DNA from: Chytridium lagenaria
Lineage: Eukaryota; Chytridiomycota; Chytridiomycetes; Chytridiales; Chytridiaceae
Reading direction: 5' to 3'
Assembly: GCA_025449115.1 (NCBI GenBank)
Contig: JAHLKC010000163.1
Span: 18,500-82,499, forward strand
DNA: 64,000 bases
Shown one piece after another: positions 27,101 to 38,816 of this stretch (its first letter is position 1; every line of letters starts with the position of its first letter). The notes under the pieces were generated by a model. The model was not told the origin of the DNA. It did not search any database and saw nothing but the letters and a program-made list of their open reading frames with translations. Made by a program: the position numbers and the translations under genes.

Positions 27101-27659
27101 CAATGATCGTTCATTGCTGACGTTCACGATTTCGGTTGCAGGGGTTGTTGGGGATTTCGGTGGAATTACGTCGTTGGATGTAGAGAAGAATGTTCCATTT
27201 TTAAGTCGAACTGGGAGTGGGCAGTTGGCGCCTTCCACGAATCCCACGCCACCCCGAGTGAGGGTGACATTGGCGAGTTCGTTGGATATGTTGGCAATTA
27301 ATGTTCACATGACGCTTCCATCTCCTCAGACCATTGCCGTGGTGTTCCCCAGCACGGTTCCAGAAGCTACGGCACGAACACAAGTGGCAGGGATTTTTGG
27401 GAACGTGATGAATGGAACAGAGGTTGTGATGGGTGGGGCTATTGCGGTTTCGCCTAAAGTGAGGCTACCGCTGAATGATGCAGATAACGCCAACAATGCC
27501 TTGTATACAGCGTTAACATGGGATGGGTCAAGAGATTTTTTGGGGAATGGGACTGTTGCCGGGGTTGGAGTTTACAGAGTGTTTGTAGCTTCTGGGACGG
27601 TTTATTCACCGTTTGGAGAGGTTTCGGTATGGGTGTCGCCCGAGTTTGAGGTGATATGA
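24152..27659 (+). CDS. Secreted subtilisin-like serine protease (S8) with inserted PA domain
   Basis: Extracellular or vacuolar endopeptidase. A signal peptide (VPCVLLLISQVASYP) is followed by an I9-type propeptide beginning NRYIVRF. The catalytic triad is Asp in CVIDTGVDYMHPALGG (about 24775), His in DCSGHGTHVAGI (about 25137) and Ser in GTSMSAPFIAG (about 26490); the oxyanion Asn lies in SAGNE (about 25515). A PA (protease-associated) insert runs about 25850-26110, including GHIALIRRGTCLF. The C-terminal 350 residues resemble the Fn3-like domain of large subtilases and carry many N-glycosylation sequons. Introns lie near 24527, 24846, 25239, 25386, 25556, 26196 and 26386. A one-base shift near 25720 creates a false stop after EKRSTLDGL. 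The family is secure; the substrate is unknown. Confidence 0.92.
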
Positions 27660-28064
27660 GTTACAATACCGTGATGTGCATCTTTTTTTCTCTTTTTTGT
27701 CTTTCTTGTAGTTTGTATTTTTTTTGAACGTCGGTGTTTATTCTGGTGAAGAATATGTTGATTGCCCCACACCTCAACCCTCACTTTGCTATCGTTTTTT
27801 TTGCTGTATGTGTCAGATAAGCTATTTCTCTCACTTTATTTAATGCTGTTAACTCCACCCACACTCTTCCACGGAAGACCATTGCGCGTGTTTTGCCATC
27901 TATGTGCTATGCTGCTGTATCCATGTTGATCAGTCATTGTTCTTGCTATTTTTAAAGAAAAAAAAGGCGATACGTAAATTGACATTTATATAAATTACAA
28001 AAATGCGAAGGGGCTGTGATAACACTACAATGTTAAATGTTAATGTATGATAGAACACTTTGCT
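27660..28064. other. Convergent 3' intergenic spacer
   Basis: About 400 bases between the convergent protease (+) and HHE-domain gene (-). T-rich on the plus side, with taaagaaaaaaaagg near 27950 and AT-rich sequence near 27980. No open frame supported. Confidence 0.5.
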
Positions 28065-28986
28065 TTAAGCTGGCGAATACATGGCGTATTTCCAGTATCC
28101 TTTGTGTGCGGGTTCTAGGAACCACGGGAATATCACCCATCGTAGAACCCAAGGAAAGAGTTGTTCCCAAAACTCTGTGACGCCCTCTTGTAAAAAAAAC
28201 AACAACAACCAAGTTAGGAGTATGAGTATCAGCAAAGAATATATTATGAGGAAGCAAGCGTGGGCGACGTATTTACCTGGCGTCATGTTGTATCGCATAA
28301 ACGGAAGACTGATTGAGCCGTCTTCCTTCTTAACCATACTCAAAATCACATCATCAGCCGCTTCGACATCCTATACAAAATACGTCATGATGAGTCCATT
28401 GTATCCGAACCGAAAAAGAAATCTCGTATGAACAAACGAAAGCAAAGGGAGCAGACTGATAGCTTGAATAAACAAAGACCCAACCGTGATAGTTAAACGA
28501 AAGAAGAAAGAAAAGCATACCTTTTCACTTATATTCGTCTTCAAAAACTCAACGGTCACCAGCTCCTCCTCCGCCTGCAAATGCGGCCAAAGCATTTCTT
28601 TAACCTTTTCACCTCCGTCACCAAAACCTCCCTCTCAATCTCCCCCTCCACCATCGCATCCAACTTTTTCAATACCTCCCTCAAGGTATCATGATCGTCA
28701 ACAAATCTCTTCATATCAACAACCTTCCCCAACATAGGGAACGTCGCAACATCCTCATGATGATGGTGGGAATGGAGGAAGGTGAGGGCGGCGGAGAGGT
28801 AGCCCTTAAAGTTAGCGGTGTCAGAGTCGGGGGAAGGTTGGGGGCGTGCTTTAGAAAGGGTGTAGGTTAGTGGGAGAAAGGAGAGGCGGGCAGTACCTTG
28901 ATGAGACTGTCGAGAGAGTTTCGGATGATGAGATGAACGTGTTTGATGGAGGTGACGTGACGGTGGTATGCGGATTCAAAGGGCAT
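28065..28986 (-). CDS. Hemerythrin HHE cation-binding domain protein
   Basis: Predicted helical-bundle protein binding a di-iron or similar metal centre through His/Glu. Read from ATG 28986 (start uncertain). The first helix begins MPFESAYHRHV. An exon around 28850-28560 holds FLHSHHHHEDVATFP, the HxxxHHHxED signature, and DDHDTLREVL. After a one-base shift near 28605 comes the LWPHLQAEEELV helix, supplying more metal ligands. An intron (about 28522-28373) leads to DVEAADDVILSM. The last exon encodes FWEQLFPWVLRWVIFPWFL and ends HKGYWKYAMYSPA, wording typical of fungal HHE proteins. Length is roughly 230-250 residues as usual. Its role (oxygen, iron or nitric-oxide handling) cannot be fixed from sequence. 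Confidence 0.82.
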
Positions 28987-29812
28987 GATGGCGATTGCTA
29001 GCCTGATTGCGCGAGGATGATTTGTTAGCAAGAAAAGAATCCCCTTCTTTAAATCACCTGTTTTTTTTTTGTTTACTGCAGACCAGACGACGGTGTGGTT
29101 GTGTATCTGATTGATTGTGGAGGCGTTGCTTTTTTTATTCACAGCCGCACACTGTCAAGTTTGCTGTGGTTTCACCGATTTAAGCAACCCTTTTTTCGAA
29201 GTGACGTTGGTAGAGAATACTGTTGCCATCTGTCCACAACGCTATTCACCATCTCCATTTCATACGAAACAGGATAAAATGATAAGATCTCTATTTCCTT
29301 CTTCTTTTTTAATAAAAAAAAAGAGCGACGAATCCATAACAAAAGAGCAAAAAAAAAAAAAAAGGTTTTGAGAAAACTATAGAAAAAAGGAAGAATCAGA
29401 TCTAACTCGAATCCATACATTCCGCTCAAGAAAACATTACAAAAAAAAAACAACTGGAATACAAGGGAACGAACAGAATATACCGAACAGGCTTTCAACC
29501 GAGCCCCCTTATAAAAAGGTAAATAGAAAGAGACTGACTTTTCACGATAAAACGACTTAAAAAAAGGAGGGGAGAGGGGGGAAATTGAGAGTAGTGATAG
29601 TCACGGTCAGGAACGAAAAAAAATAATATGGGAGAAACACGAAGTATCATAACATGGAGAAAGTATGAGAAAGGCTTAACACACTAAGAAAAAAATTGGC
29701 TAAGAGGCTTTTGGAAAAGAAAACATTCAAACAACTTAAAAGGAAACCCCACCAACAGTGTAAGACACTATCTAGCGCCAGAGAGAGGAGGAAAAAGGAG
29801 AAAGCTCACACA
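28987..29812. other. Intergenic region between septin 3' end and HHE gene
   Basis: About 800 bases, very A-rich on the plus strand (T-rich on the gene strand), with many homopurine runs at 29280-29720. It should hold the HHE promoter and the septin 3' untranslated region. No gene supported. Part of 28987-29142 may be an upstream exon of the HHE gene, since an open frame continues there. Confidence 0.45.
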
Positions 29813-32800
29813 TCACTTTTTAATAATCCCAAACCCTCTCTTTCCTCCATCATTACTATGAGTCGACGCCGCATCGTTCCCTCCGACATTCCCTTGACTT
29901 CCCGAAAACAATTTATTCAACCCCTCCCCATTTATTGCCCTGCTGACCCTGCTGCGGCATAGTCTGCATAGACGGCGTCCCATACTGTCCTTGCGGCGGC
30001 TGCGTAGCGGGCGCACCGTAAGGTCCCTGCGGAGGCTGTTGAAACTGCTGCTGGGGTTGCTGGAACTGTTGGGGTTGTTGGTAGCCCTGTTGGGAGGGGT
30101 AGGGAGAGTCATGGGGGCTGCGGAGACGGGGGTGACAGGGGGTTGCTGGTAGCGGTTTTGGGAGGGGTAGGGTTGTTGCAGTTGTTGAGGTTGTTGGGGA
30201 GCGGAAACTTGCTGAACAGAGTTCCTGTAATTTGTGCGGTTATTCATCAAGTTTAAGAGGTTGAAAAAGGCAGAAGAGCAACAAAACGACGGGGAGATGC
30301 CGCATATCATAAATATGAGACATCCAAATCAACTCACATGTTCCTCTCCATCTCCCTCCTCTTCTGCTCCTCCTGCTGTCTAATCATCTCCTGCAATTGT
30401 TGCTCGGCCGCCCTCTGCTGCGCAGCCGCCGCCATCTCCCTCTCCTCTCTTTCCCTCCTTTCCCTATCCATCCTCTCCCTCTCCATCCTTTCAGCACGTT
30501 CCCTCTCCTCCCTCTGCTGCTGCACCATAACCATCTGCTGAGCCTGCGCCTCCCTCATCCTGTTCTCAGCATCAATCCTCACAGAGTCTCCTTCGATCCT
30601 CGCCTCCCTCCACCTCACAAACCGTTCCGCCGTCAATTGCCTCAGATCGTCGGAATGGTGGTACAGGATCGCGTCCTTGAGTTGGGAAAATTCATTCTCA
30701 GCACCGGCAGTCATCTGGGCGTGGTTAGAGATGGCGAACGGGACGGCACCGGGGATTCCTTGACGGGAAATGTCGAGAAGTTCAGACATCTGGAGACCAA
30801 AGCCGTATATAGGGATACGGGCGCGAGCGATTTCTTCGAGGACAGAGACTTTGAGTGCAGAGATCTCGTTAGGCTTGAGGGTGTCACACTTGACAATGAC
30901 GGGGACAAGGTTGACCACAGGACCGAGGCGGCGCATAAACTCAATGTCGACGGGTTTCAAGCGGTGCTGTTTTTTGGTTTTTTTAAAAAATTACATTAAC
31001 ATCCCAACAAATCGATGATTGAAAGAGTAAAAAAAAACTACTCACGAGAATACCGTAAATGCACACATCCACATGTCCATGCGCTCCAGATCCGGTACTC
31101 AAATACCTCACCAAATTCGGCACCCTTTCCATCCTTTCAAAATCTCATCCGTTTCCCTGAATTTGGCAACGTGGTGGTTAACGACAGGGTCAATGGTAGC
31201 GATAGCGTCAACCTGGGCACCAAAACCAGGAGTATCCACGATACTCAAATTGTTTGGGTCTTCACCAGTCTTTAGCGCAATGAAAGGGATGGTGGAAGCC
31301 TTCATGTCAGAGATACGGGTGGTAGTGGGGTAAGGGTACGAGGGGAAAGTCTCGGTGTACGTGATCTCGGGGATTGTGAAAAACTTCTTGATGAGAGAGG
31401 TCTACCAGTAAAGAAGGTTTGTTTAAAAAAAAAAAGGATTAGATGATGAAGAAGACACATTTTAAAAGAAAAAGAATATGTGAGCAGAAAGTACACACCT
31501 TTCCAATACCAGAATCACCAACAATCGACACCTTAATACACCCCACATTCGCAGAGACCCTTGCCCTACCAGCCCTAACCCTCCTAATATCCTCCAACTT
31601 CCTCACAAGCTCATCCCTCGAAAGCACAGACCTGACAGAGGTGCTCGACACAATGCTCGTATCCAAGAGACTACCACCCTGTCCAGACGTCACAGGATTA
31701 TAGTTCCTCGGAACAACACGAATAGGGTACTGCGTAACATGCGCAAAAGGCGGCTTAGACGGATCACCAGCGACAGGGGCGGCAGACGTCGACGTGGTGG
31801 AAAGAGGATAGGTGGTGGCCGCAGTGGACGTCGTTTGAGGGGCAGAGTAGGACGAGGCAGCGGGAGCAGGGGTAGAGTAGGAAGTGGTGGTAGTGGCGGA
31901 AGAGGAGGAGGAGGAGGAGGAGGGGGTTGCAGCAGCAGGGGCGGCGGCAGGGGGGGCGGCGGCAGGGGAGGGGGTGTAAAAAGGAGCGGAGGAGGACGAC
32001 GACGAGGACGACGACGAAGACGAACCTCCGGCAGTGTTGCTGGATACAGCGGGCTTACTGGGTGCTGCAGATGCGTAGGCATTGGTCACTGACGGAGGAG
32101 GGCCGGCAGCGGCGACCGGGGTGCAGCAGCGGCAGCAGATGCCGGAGCAGCGGCGTAGGATGGAGGAGTGTAAGTAGGGGGAGCGTTGTAAGTAGGGGAG
32201 CATCGCCCATATTTTTAGCCGCATCCTGACGAGCCTCCGCAGCCTTGTCAGCGGCGGCCTTGGTGTTGGGAAAGACCCCGACGCTGTCTTGGTTAATAGA
32301 GGCAATTGGGAGGGCAGGAGCAACCGCAGAAGGAGGGGGACCGGCCGAAGGAGCAAACGAGCCTGTCGAAGGGGGTTGTTCGCCTTTACGGAGAGAGCTG
32401 CCACGAGCCAAAGGCTTGACATCAGAGCTGCCTCCTGAAGGTGCTGAGACGGGAGCCGGGGTGGCCGCAATAGGTTTGGCGGAAAGGAAGTTGCGGGGAA
32501 GGAGACCAATCTCAAAGGTGTTCTCGTTCTTGCCGAGAACCCAGCCTAAAAAACATGATGTTTAGATACTCAACTCCAAGCTATTCAGGCCACCGTCTTT
32601 CAGCGAGGTCAGCGAGCGGTTAGAAAAACCACGGCTCCAACGAGATCTTTGCTCAACACAGACACACACCACCAAACAACAATAAACTCACCGTCATCAT
32701 AGCTTTGAACAATAGTAACAGTGTGTCCAAGTGCAAGTCGAATCTCGTCTGAATTCACTGTATATCCGGATCAATATCATCCCATCCATCAGAGAGCATT

Positions 32801-33309
32801 GGAGAAGGACAAAAAAAAGAAAGGTCAATGACATTGAGATGACGGTATGGCATTTCACAAAAAGGAGTTAGGGAGGAGAGACACAAAAGTTTTTCAGAAT
32901 GCAAGACGGCGAGGATCAACTCAATAATGGTGTCTGGGGGAAGCATTCATCGATCAGGAGATAGACAAGGATAACGGACTCCAAAGTTTACTTCAAAGCC
33001 CTCTTTGCCACGATCCCATGAAGCTTCCCACTGAACAGCGATGATCCATGTCGATTGCTGATTACTGCATGCCTCCCACCCCTCCATATCAACTCATTTC
33101 ATTCCATGCATCAACAAGCAACAGAAACAAAAAGATAGAGAAGAAGACCAAGATCAACCCGCACAACTTCAAGGTAGCATGCATCACAGACTGACAACAG
33201 CCCCACAAAAAGACCCCTTCAAACTCACCAGGGCGTAAGCCGCAATAGCCGAGTACTTTTCAGAGGCCCCATCATCGAGGCCCGCTGAAGATGATCCAAG
33301 AGCAGACAT
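29813..33309 (-). CDS. SH3 domain-septin fusion protein
   Basis: GTP-binding filament protein with an added N-terminal SH3 domain. Exon 1 (33309-33229) starts MSALGSSSAGLDD and ends in the first SH3 strand (KYSAIAAYAL). Exon 2 (32757-32692) encodes NSDEIRLALGHTVTIVQSYD. Exon 3 (32545-31499) begins GWVLGKNENTFEIGLLPRNF, the end of the SH3 fold, runs through a Pro/Ala/Ser/Thr-rich linker of about 250 residues, and ends in the septin P-loop GDSGIGK. Later exons carry DTPGF (G3, about 31240), the VKCDTL G4 block and the septin-unique C-terminal half (31000-30600). A Glu/Arg/Gln coiled coil and a Gln/Pro-rich tail follow. The exon 1/2 junction is off by one base and two shifts occur near 32210 and 32110. 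The stop is uncertain: 29813 in one frame, 29913 in another. Septin identity is firm; the fusion rests on the single exon 3. Confidence 0.87.
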
Positions 33310-33624
33310 TGAAGTTAAACAAAAAAGGACTGACTGGCAAACTGATGGATGGTTGAAAGCAACGACGATGAAAAGTCAATATGTAGATAACAACGACGGA
33401 AGGTGCAAAAAGTTTGAGGGGAATGCAAATTGGAGCACAAAAAAATTAATGCAAGCCGTTCGATTTTTGGAGTTTCAGCCAGATGAATGATTCTAAAAGG
33501 AAAATAAACTGCTGGAAAAGCAGGGTGTTTTATTTCTTCGACTATTAAAATTACATCTTTCCTATCGGCGAGTGTTTATTATAGTCGTCGACGGTATAAA
33601 ATAACGCTTAGGCTCGGTCTTTGT
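33310..33624. other. Intergenic region upstream of the septin gene
   Basis: About 315 bases between the thioesterase stop (33625) and the septin ATG (33309), both on the minus strand. It must contain the septin promoter. AT-rich; no distinct element assigned. Confidence 0.5.
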
Positions 33625-35338
33625 TCACGACTGAATTACAAACACGTCGTTATCCTTCTTGCTCTCCTCATCACCATCGCTTCCACCTCCTTCCATTTCG
33701 TTCTCCATATCCCGCATCTCTACCATCTCAGAAGTAACGTTCAGGTAATTAACCAAAATCCCTTCAAAAAATTCTCGAGAGAATCCCATCTACGAAGCAT
33801 CAAACACACAGTTAACATGTCTTTCCTCCCAAAGCAATTCATTTAAGACAAAGAGATTAGAAAAAACCCACATGTCTCCCTTCAGCTTCCAAAAAAATGA
33901 GTTTCCCCTGCTCATCCAATTCCCTGATTCCAATCCAGTCCTCCTTATAAATTGGTTGCTCACGCATCGGAATCATAACCATATTCTCATCGTAATATCC
34001 AAACCACTTAATAACACACGCATTAAGAATCTGAACATAGGAAAGTGAAGCTTACAGAGCTTTCGGCGGGTACAACGGTCTCCTCCTCGCTAAACTTGAT
34101 CAAGACAAACTTTTCAAGAGATGCCAGGTTTTTTTTAAAAGTGACGTTCCGGCGGTCGGGAACCTCGTTGTTGGCAGCGGCCAGGAACAGGCTTTTTTCA
34201 AGATACCTAGCAATATTCCTAGGATCCTGCATTCATCATTAATACCTCCCCCCAAGCCTCCATGAAAGGGATTAAACATGTACTAAACAAATACGCGCAT
34301 TAACCCACCCTAAAATACTGCGCTTGCACACTCCTCCTCTGAACCCACGGCCAATAACTTCCTTGTCTTATTAACCCCCTCATAATTGCACACTTCCCAC
34401 CCCATCATTCTCCTTTGTACATCCAGGCGCATCCGCAACCCCCAAATGCTGCGAACCAAATGTAACGAGGGTATGAACTTTTGGGAAATTGCATCTCTCG
34501 ACAAACGAACGGAGGAATTGGCCGCCTTGGGAGAATCCGATAGCGTGGATGCGGGGGTGTGCTAGGAGGAAGGGATTGGTCGAAAGTTGGGTGCAAACGG
34601 ATTCGACCTAAAGGTTTGAGTAAGAGTTTTACAACAGTGGTTTACTTGATTTTCGACTAGGTCAAAGAATCCACGGGAACGGTCGTCGTCTTCGGTATCG
34701 CCGAGGCAGATCGAGTGGACATAGACGCCGGGAAGAGTTTCATTAATGACTCCTTGAATGTATCCCATACTAATTAACAACGATTAGCATTCATTAAGCA
34801 GTGCACATTTTAGCGATGATAAAAAATGTAGGGGGAGAAAAACAAAAAACAAGTGCTTACCTGTCGGGATTATTGCAAGAATCACCCATGCCTTTTAAAA
34901 TTACGATCAAAATATTTCATGTTTAGAGAATAGAAAGGTAAACAGTAGTATCGAAAAAAAGGAACATAAAGCAGACAACATCACATCATCCTCAGAAAGA
35001 TTAAACCTACCATGCCATATTACAATGGGAATATACGAAGGATCTAGATAAAAAGTATTAATCATCAGTTAAGATAGAGCAAATGTACGCCAACACCAAG
35101 TCAAGGACAAAAGCCATCATCAACATGCATGAGAATACACTTTTAAAAAAACACAATTGTTCGATGCTAACGCTCACAACAACAAACCTCAACGAACAAA
35201 TGAATTAGCTCACTAACCTGCCTTTGCTGGTAGTGACAAAGACTTGGAAGATGACACATGAGCAGCCGCTGCTTTGGATACAGACGAGTACGCGATGAGC
35301 AGTCCTCCCGCAAGAAAAGTTGCAACCAGCATGTGCAT
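33625..35338 (-). CDS. PPT1: Palmitoyl-protein thioesterase (PPT1 type)
   Basis: Lysosomal or vacuolar serine hydrolase that removes fatty acyl groups from S-acylated proteins. ATG 35338 gives a hydrophobic N-terminal signal (MLVATFLAGGLLIAYSS). The family block after the G-D-S-C-N-N exon (about 34880) reads MGYIQGVINETLPGVYVHSI (34780-34720). The nucleophile Ser is in IGFSQGGQFLR (about 34545). DPRNIARYLEKSLFLAAANN (about 34220) and LASLEKFVLIKFSEEETVVP match PPT1. The catalytic His is in EGRHMGFSREFF near 33870. The C terminus is acidic (EMEGGGSDGDEE) and ends VIQS. Introns fall near 35210, 34860, 34610, 34310, 34235, 34050 and 33870. A few one-base shifts occur, for example near 34390. Confident at family level. 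Confidence 0.88.
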
Positions 35339-35758
35339 AGAGCAATCAAGTTGCAAAATTTTGTTTTGTTTGATGGCCCAGCTTTGTCTGGACTTTTGCG
35401 ACCCGGCCACCGTAAAGCGCTGAACTATTCGGTGGTGGTCAACGTGAGTATGCAATCGTTGCTGATTGCATGCATGTAAAGAAGAAGAAGAAAATATACA
35501 CGCATGAATAATAATTTTAATAGAAATGATTGATGTTTATGCGTAATCGTTTACTTTCCGTCAGAAGCGTAGTTTGTATCCTTCAGCGCTCACTACCCAC
35601 CGCCTCCATAGTATCATCATCACTCGTCTACCTCAAGTTCCCAAAAAAAGGCCTTCGTTGACTCACACCAACCTTTCCTTTCCGTCCCACCTCCTCAAAA
35701 GCGCAAAATTTCTCTTCCTTTTTTTTCACCTTCATCCCCATCACCATCATCATCACCC
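35339..35758. promoter_or_regulatory. Divergent promoter region of the thioesterase and COX13
   Basis: About 420 bases lie between two genes transcribed away from each other. The COX13 side ends in a C/T-rich leader with catcaccatcatcatcaccc just before ATG 35759, resembling the leader before the myosin gene. No TATA box is clear. Confidence 0.45.
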
Positions 35759-36899
35759 ATGTTCCGCATTGCTAGGATCATCGCTCAGAGGCGTCTTGCC
35801 TCCTCCTCGGCGGCCACCACCTCTGAGGCCACCGGTGTTTCATCAGCCTTCAACTTTGATGTCACCAAGCCTGCTACTTGGCCTGCCGCAAAGGACTCTA
35901 TGCTTGCTGAGAACTTCCACGCAAAGGAGCATGCTAAGGGTAGGTTCATGAAGAAGATGGATGGATAGGTGGGAGAGGGAGCACCAGAGAGGCTGGAGGT
36001 GGAATAGGATCACGGAGAGATGGTGAATGTATTTTTTATCAAGGGATGTTGAAAGTTGTAGAGTTCGTCGTTAGGTTTCATCAAATTTTGGGGCTGGAGC
36101 ACAGACAGCCCATGGAAAGAGCAGCAGAAGCACGATCCGCCATTACAAGCTTTGAACTCACTCACTTGCCATCATCGCAGGTTCTACCAAGTGGTGGTTT
36201 TACTTCAACTTGATCTTCACGATTCCCGCCCTCGCCGTCGTCTCCTACACTGCTGTTCCCCGTGAACTCGAGCACATGAAGCACCTTTCTGAGCACCCCA
36301 ACGAGTTTATTGAATTCCCTCACATCAGGAAGAGGAAGAACGTATGTACACTTAATTTTACGTCTGAGGTTAATGGTTATTCATTTCTAACCCTACGGCT
36401 CCTCTTATTATATCCTTTTTTTGAATAACAGCCCTTCCCTTGGGGCGACGACTCGCTCTTCCACAACGACAACTCCAACCCCGTACGTTCATCTCTACTT
36501 TTTTTTCCTCCTTTTTGATGGATTATTGCTATGGATGGGGTAGGGTGGTGTAATTATTTATAAGGATTTAAAGTCTTTATTGCGGAAGAAACATGGAATG
36601 TCGGAGATAATAGGGAATTTGAAGAGAACAGGGAAATCGCGTAGTTGTCGAAAGATGATGGATATTGCGCACATAAAGGATGAAGATTTGGGAAAAAAAA
36701 TAATTAGAAATCTAACATTCTCATTTCTCACTACCCCCCACACTGCATCGAAAATAACCACGAAACCCAAACGATAAAACGACCACGACCACCACCTTTC
36801 TTTTATCAAAAATCGTTATTCGTCAACTTACAACTCTTCTTTATGCACTCCACCCATGATCTTGTGACCGCCACCACCCATGGGATACAGAGGCCTTGA
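35759..36899 (+). CDS. COX13: Cytochrome c oxidase subunit VIa (Cox6a/Cox13)
   Basis: Small nuclear-encoded subunit of respiratory complex IV in the mitochondrial inner membrane. Exon 1 (35759-35939) encodes a presequence-like start (MFRIARIIAQRRLASSS) and the matrix segment. Exon 2 (36181-36341) has the single membrane helix WWFYFNLIFTIPALAVVSYT and the family block LSEHPNEFIEFPHIRKR. Exon 3 (36432-36482) gives PFPWGDDSLFHND, the diagnostic C-terminal motif. The terminal exon is uncertain: after the donor at 36483 the best acceptor is at 36890, giving only R-P-stop at 36899. A longer frame ending MGYRGLECEWK is also possible. Introns have clear gt..ag ends. The reading frame is intact through the first three exons. 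Confidence 0.92.
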
Positions 36900-37471
36900 A
36901 TGTGAATGGAAGTGAAGCGTGGAAATCATTAAAAAGATATTTTGTTTTTTAAGTTAGTGATTTTTTTCTGGCTTTTTGCATGCGGGGATTTTTGATGGGA
37001 GGGATTTGTGGTAGTTGAAGGGTTGGGAGGAGTGTAATTCTTATTCTCTTTTTTTCTCTATACGCCTCCCCCTTTTTCTTTTAACCCTCGAACAAAACAA
37101 ACTCTAAGAAAACCTCTTGTGGCAAACCCAGAACGTTCGTTTCCCTTTTTTCGTTATTACATTTCCCGAAAGACTAAAGATAAAGGCACCTCATCCCAAA
37201 GTTATTTCCTGGTTTTTATCCTCTCGGCGTATTTCTGTTTCCTTCCTTCCCCCCACCCCTTTCAAACTTTCTCCTTCTTTCGCGTGATGTAATTTTTTCG
37301 TTATTCCCAAACTCCACAAAGTCCAGCTGTCAAGATCCGTAAAGCCTCTACGCCAATATGAATGAAACCCACATTGACAGGGGAATTTCAGGCGCTCTCC
37401 ATAGGGAGGATTGAGAGAGAAAGAGAGAAGGGGCAAGATACTAAAGATAAAAAAGAAGACGTGGAGGGATG
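36900..37471. other. Convergent intergenic spacer
   Basis: About 570 bases between COX13 (+) and the phosphatase (-), T-rich in its first half. No coding region seen. The size of the last COX13 intron and this spacer means part of this stretch may be COX13 3' untranslated region. Confidence 0.5.
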
Positions 37472-38531
37472 CTAGAAGGCAGTGTCATACCGTTTGCTCG
37501 GAGTGAGATCTTGGGGTTCGCCGTCGCAGTAGAGAGCAGTGACCCTATCGCCGACAATCTCGAGGGCAGCGCAGTTACCACCATAGTAGGAAGAGATGCC
37601 AACATCCACGATCAACGCCATATGGTTGCATCGAGAAAGGATACGTCCATTTAGCTACAAGCAATAAAAATGATTAGAAAAGAGACGTGAAAGAAACTTG
37701 AATACATAGGAGAGCGAATGCAGATATTCACCTGAGGAGTATGGCCCATCACCATCCTCTTTGCCTTCAACTCATACAAAGCCTTTACCAATTTTCCACA
37801 CACCTCTCCCTCATGTTCCATAGCATACCCACGATACCACAACACACCTTCCCCTCCAAACACATCCGCATACCAATCCCCCTTATCCATCGCCTTTTTC
37901 GCCGCATCATTGATCCCTTGGATCCCCTTTTCGGCCCACTTCATCGTGACACCTCCATGGACGAAAACCGTCCCTTCCTCCAACGCAACAACCGGAAGTG
38001 CTCGAAGCTCCTTCCCAATCCATCCATCCTTCGAAAAAGCTACTTGCCGCTGTTTCGCACCCCCAAACGACTTGACGTCCCCAGGGGTGACATACCTCCA
38101 ATCCATGGCCATATTCATGACCTCATGGTTCCCCAAGGTTCGCACGACTTTGGAGCCAGCAGCTGCAGCTTGGTCGGTGAGGTTTCGCATCAACTCGTAC
38201 AAGGGGATGGTGGCGTCGCCGCGATCGACAATGTCACCAGTTTGGACGAGAATGGTGTTGGGTTTGGCGATCCAGTTGGAGGAGTCGTCAATGAGTTTGG
38301 CCATGCGGAGCACGCGGAGGGTGTTGGGGAGGTCGCCATGGAAATCACCGATGGCTATCACGCGGGTGGGGGAGGGCCGGAGGGTTTTTGCGGAGTGAAG
38401 TGTTGGACGGGAGGGTGTTTAGGGAGGAGATCTGGATCTTGATGGACATGCTGAGCTGATACGATGGAGACTATGAGAGTGAAGAGGAGGAAGAGGAGGT
38501 AGCGGTGGGGTGATGGTGATGAGGTATCCAT
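37472..38531 (-). CDS. Secreted PPP-family metallophosphatase of the Shewanella-like type
   Basis: Calcineurin-like metal-dependent phosphatase. ATG 38531 gives a signal peptide (YLLFLLFTLIVSIVSAQ). The metal-site motifs appear in order: AIGDFHGD (about 38350), TGDIVDRGD (about 38240), TLGNHEVMNM (about 38140), VFVHGGVTMKW (about 37960) and MVMGHTPQ (about 37740). This spacing and the HGG wording fit the Shelph (SLP) branch. A short intron (about 37731-37656) precedes a last exon beginning LNGRILSRCNH and ending KRYDTAF. One base is lost or gained in a C-run near 38368, between the Pro-rich spacer after the signal and RVIAIGDF. Residues between 38360 and 37740 are otherwise uninterrupted. The site of action (secretory pathway, wall or vacuole) is inferred from the signal. 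Confidence 0.9.
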
Positions 38532-38816
38532 CGTCTGATGAGTGGTTCTTGCAATGTGATGTGATGTGATGAACGTCGATGAGGTCGGATTCGCCTGCTG
38601 TGATGTGGTTAGACCTTGAATGAGTCCGGTCGTCTTTTTTGGAAAAGAAAAACACAACGTGGAGGCAGAGACAGAGTGGGTGTTGCAAGTTGCAACAACA
38701 AAAAAAAGGATTTCGGCCCGAGTCCTCCTCAAGAACACCCAACATCATCAATCTTTCGCAATTTCAACTCCATTCACCTCCAACCACTCCCTCACTCCAC
38801 ACCGCTCTCTACAAAC
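38532..38816. promoter_or_regulatory. Shared divergent promoter of the phosphatase and DUF4442 genes
   Basis: Only 285 bases separate the two ATGs. The plus-strand side ends in a pyrimidine-rich leader (cactccctcactccacaccgc). The region holds repeated gatgtgatgtgatg near 38555. A shared regulatory region is inferred from the spacing alone. Confidence 0.45.

Noticed and set aside
31739..32092. Long open frame on the plus strand rich in Arg and Gly (RGGGRGGGGRGGGVK-like), opposite the septin gene
   Set aside because: It is the antisense of the Ala/Pro/Ser linker of the SH3-septin gene; GC-skewed simple sequence opens all frames. No independent start context or motif.
31499..33309. Two separate genes, an SH3 protein and a septin, instead of a fusion
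   Set aside because: The last SH3 strands and the septin P-loop share one exon with no convincing stop, promoter or intron between them. Kept as the main alternative until transcripts are seen.
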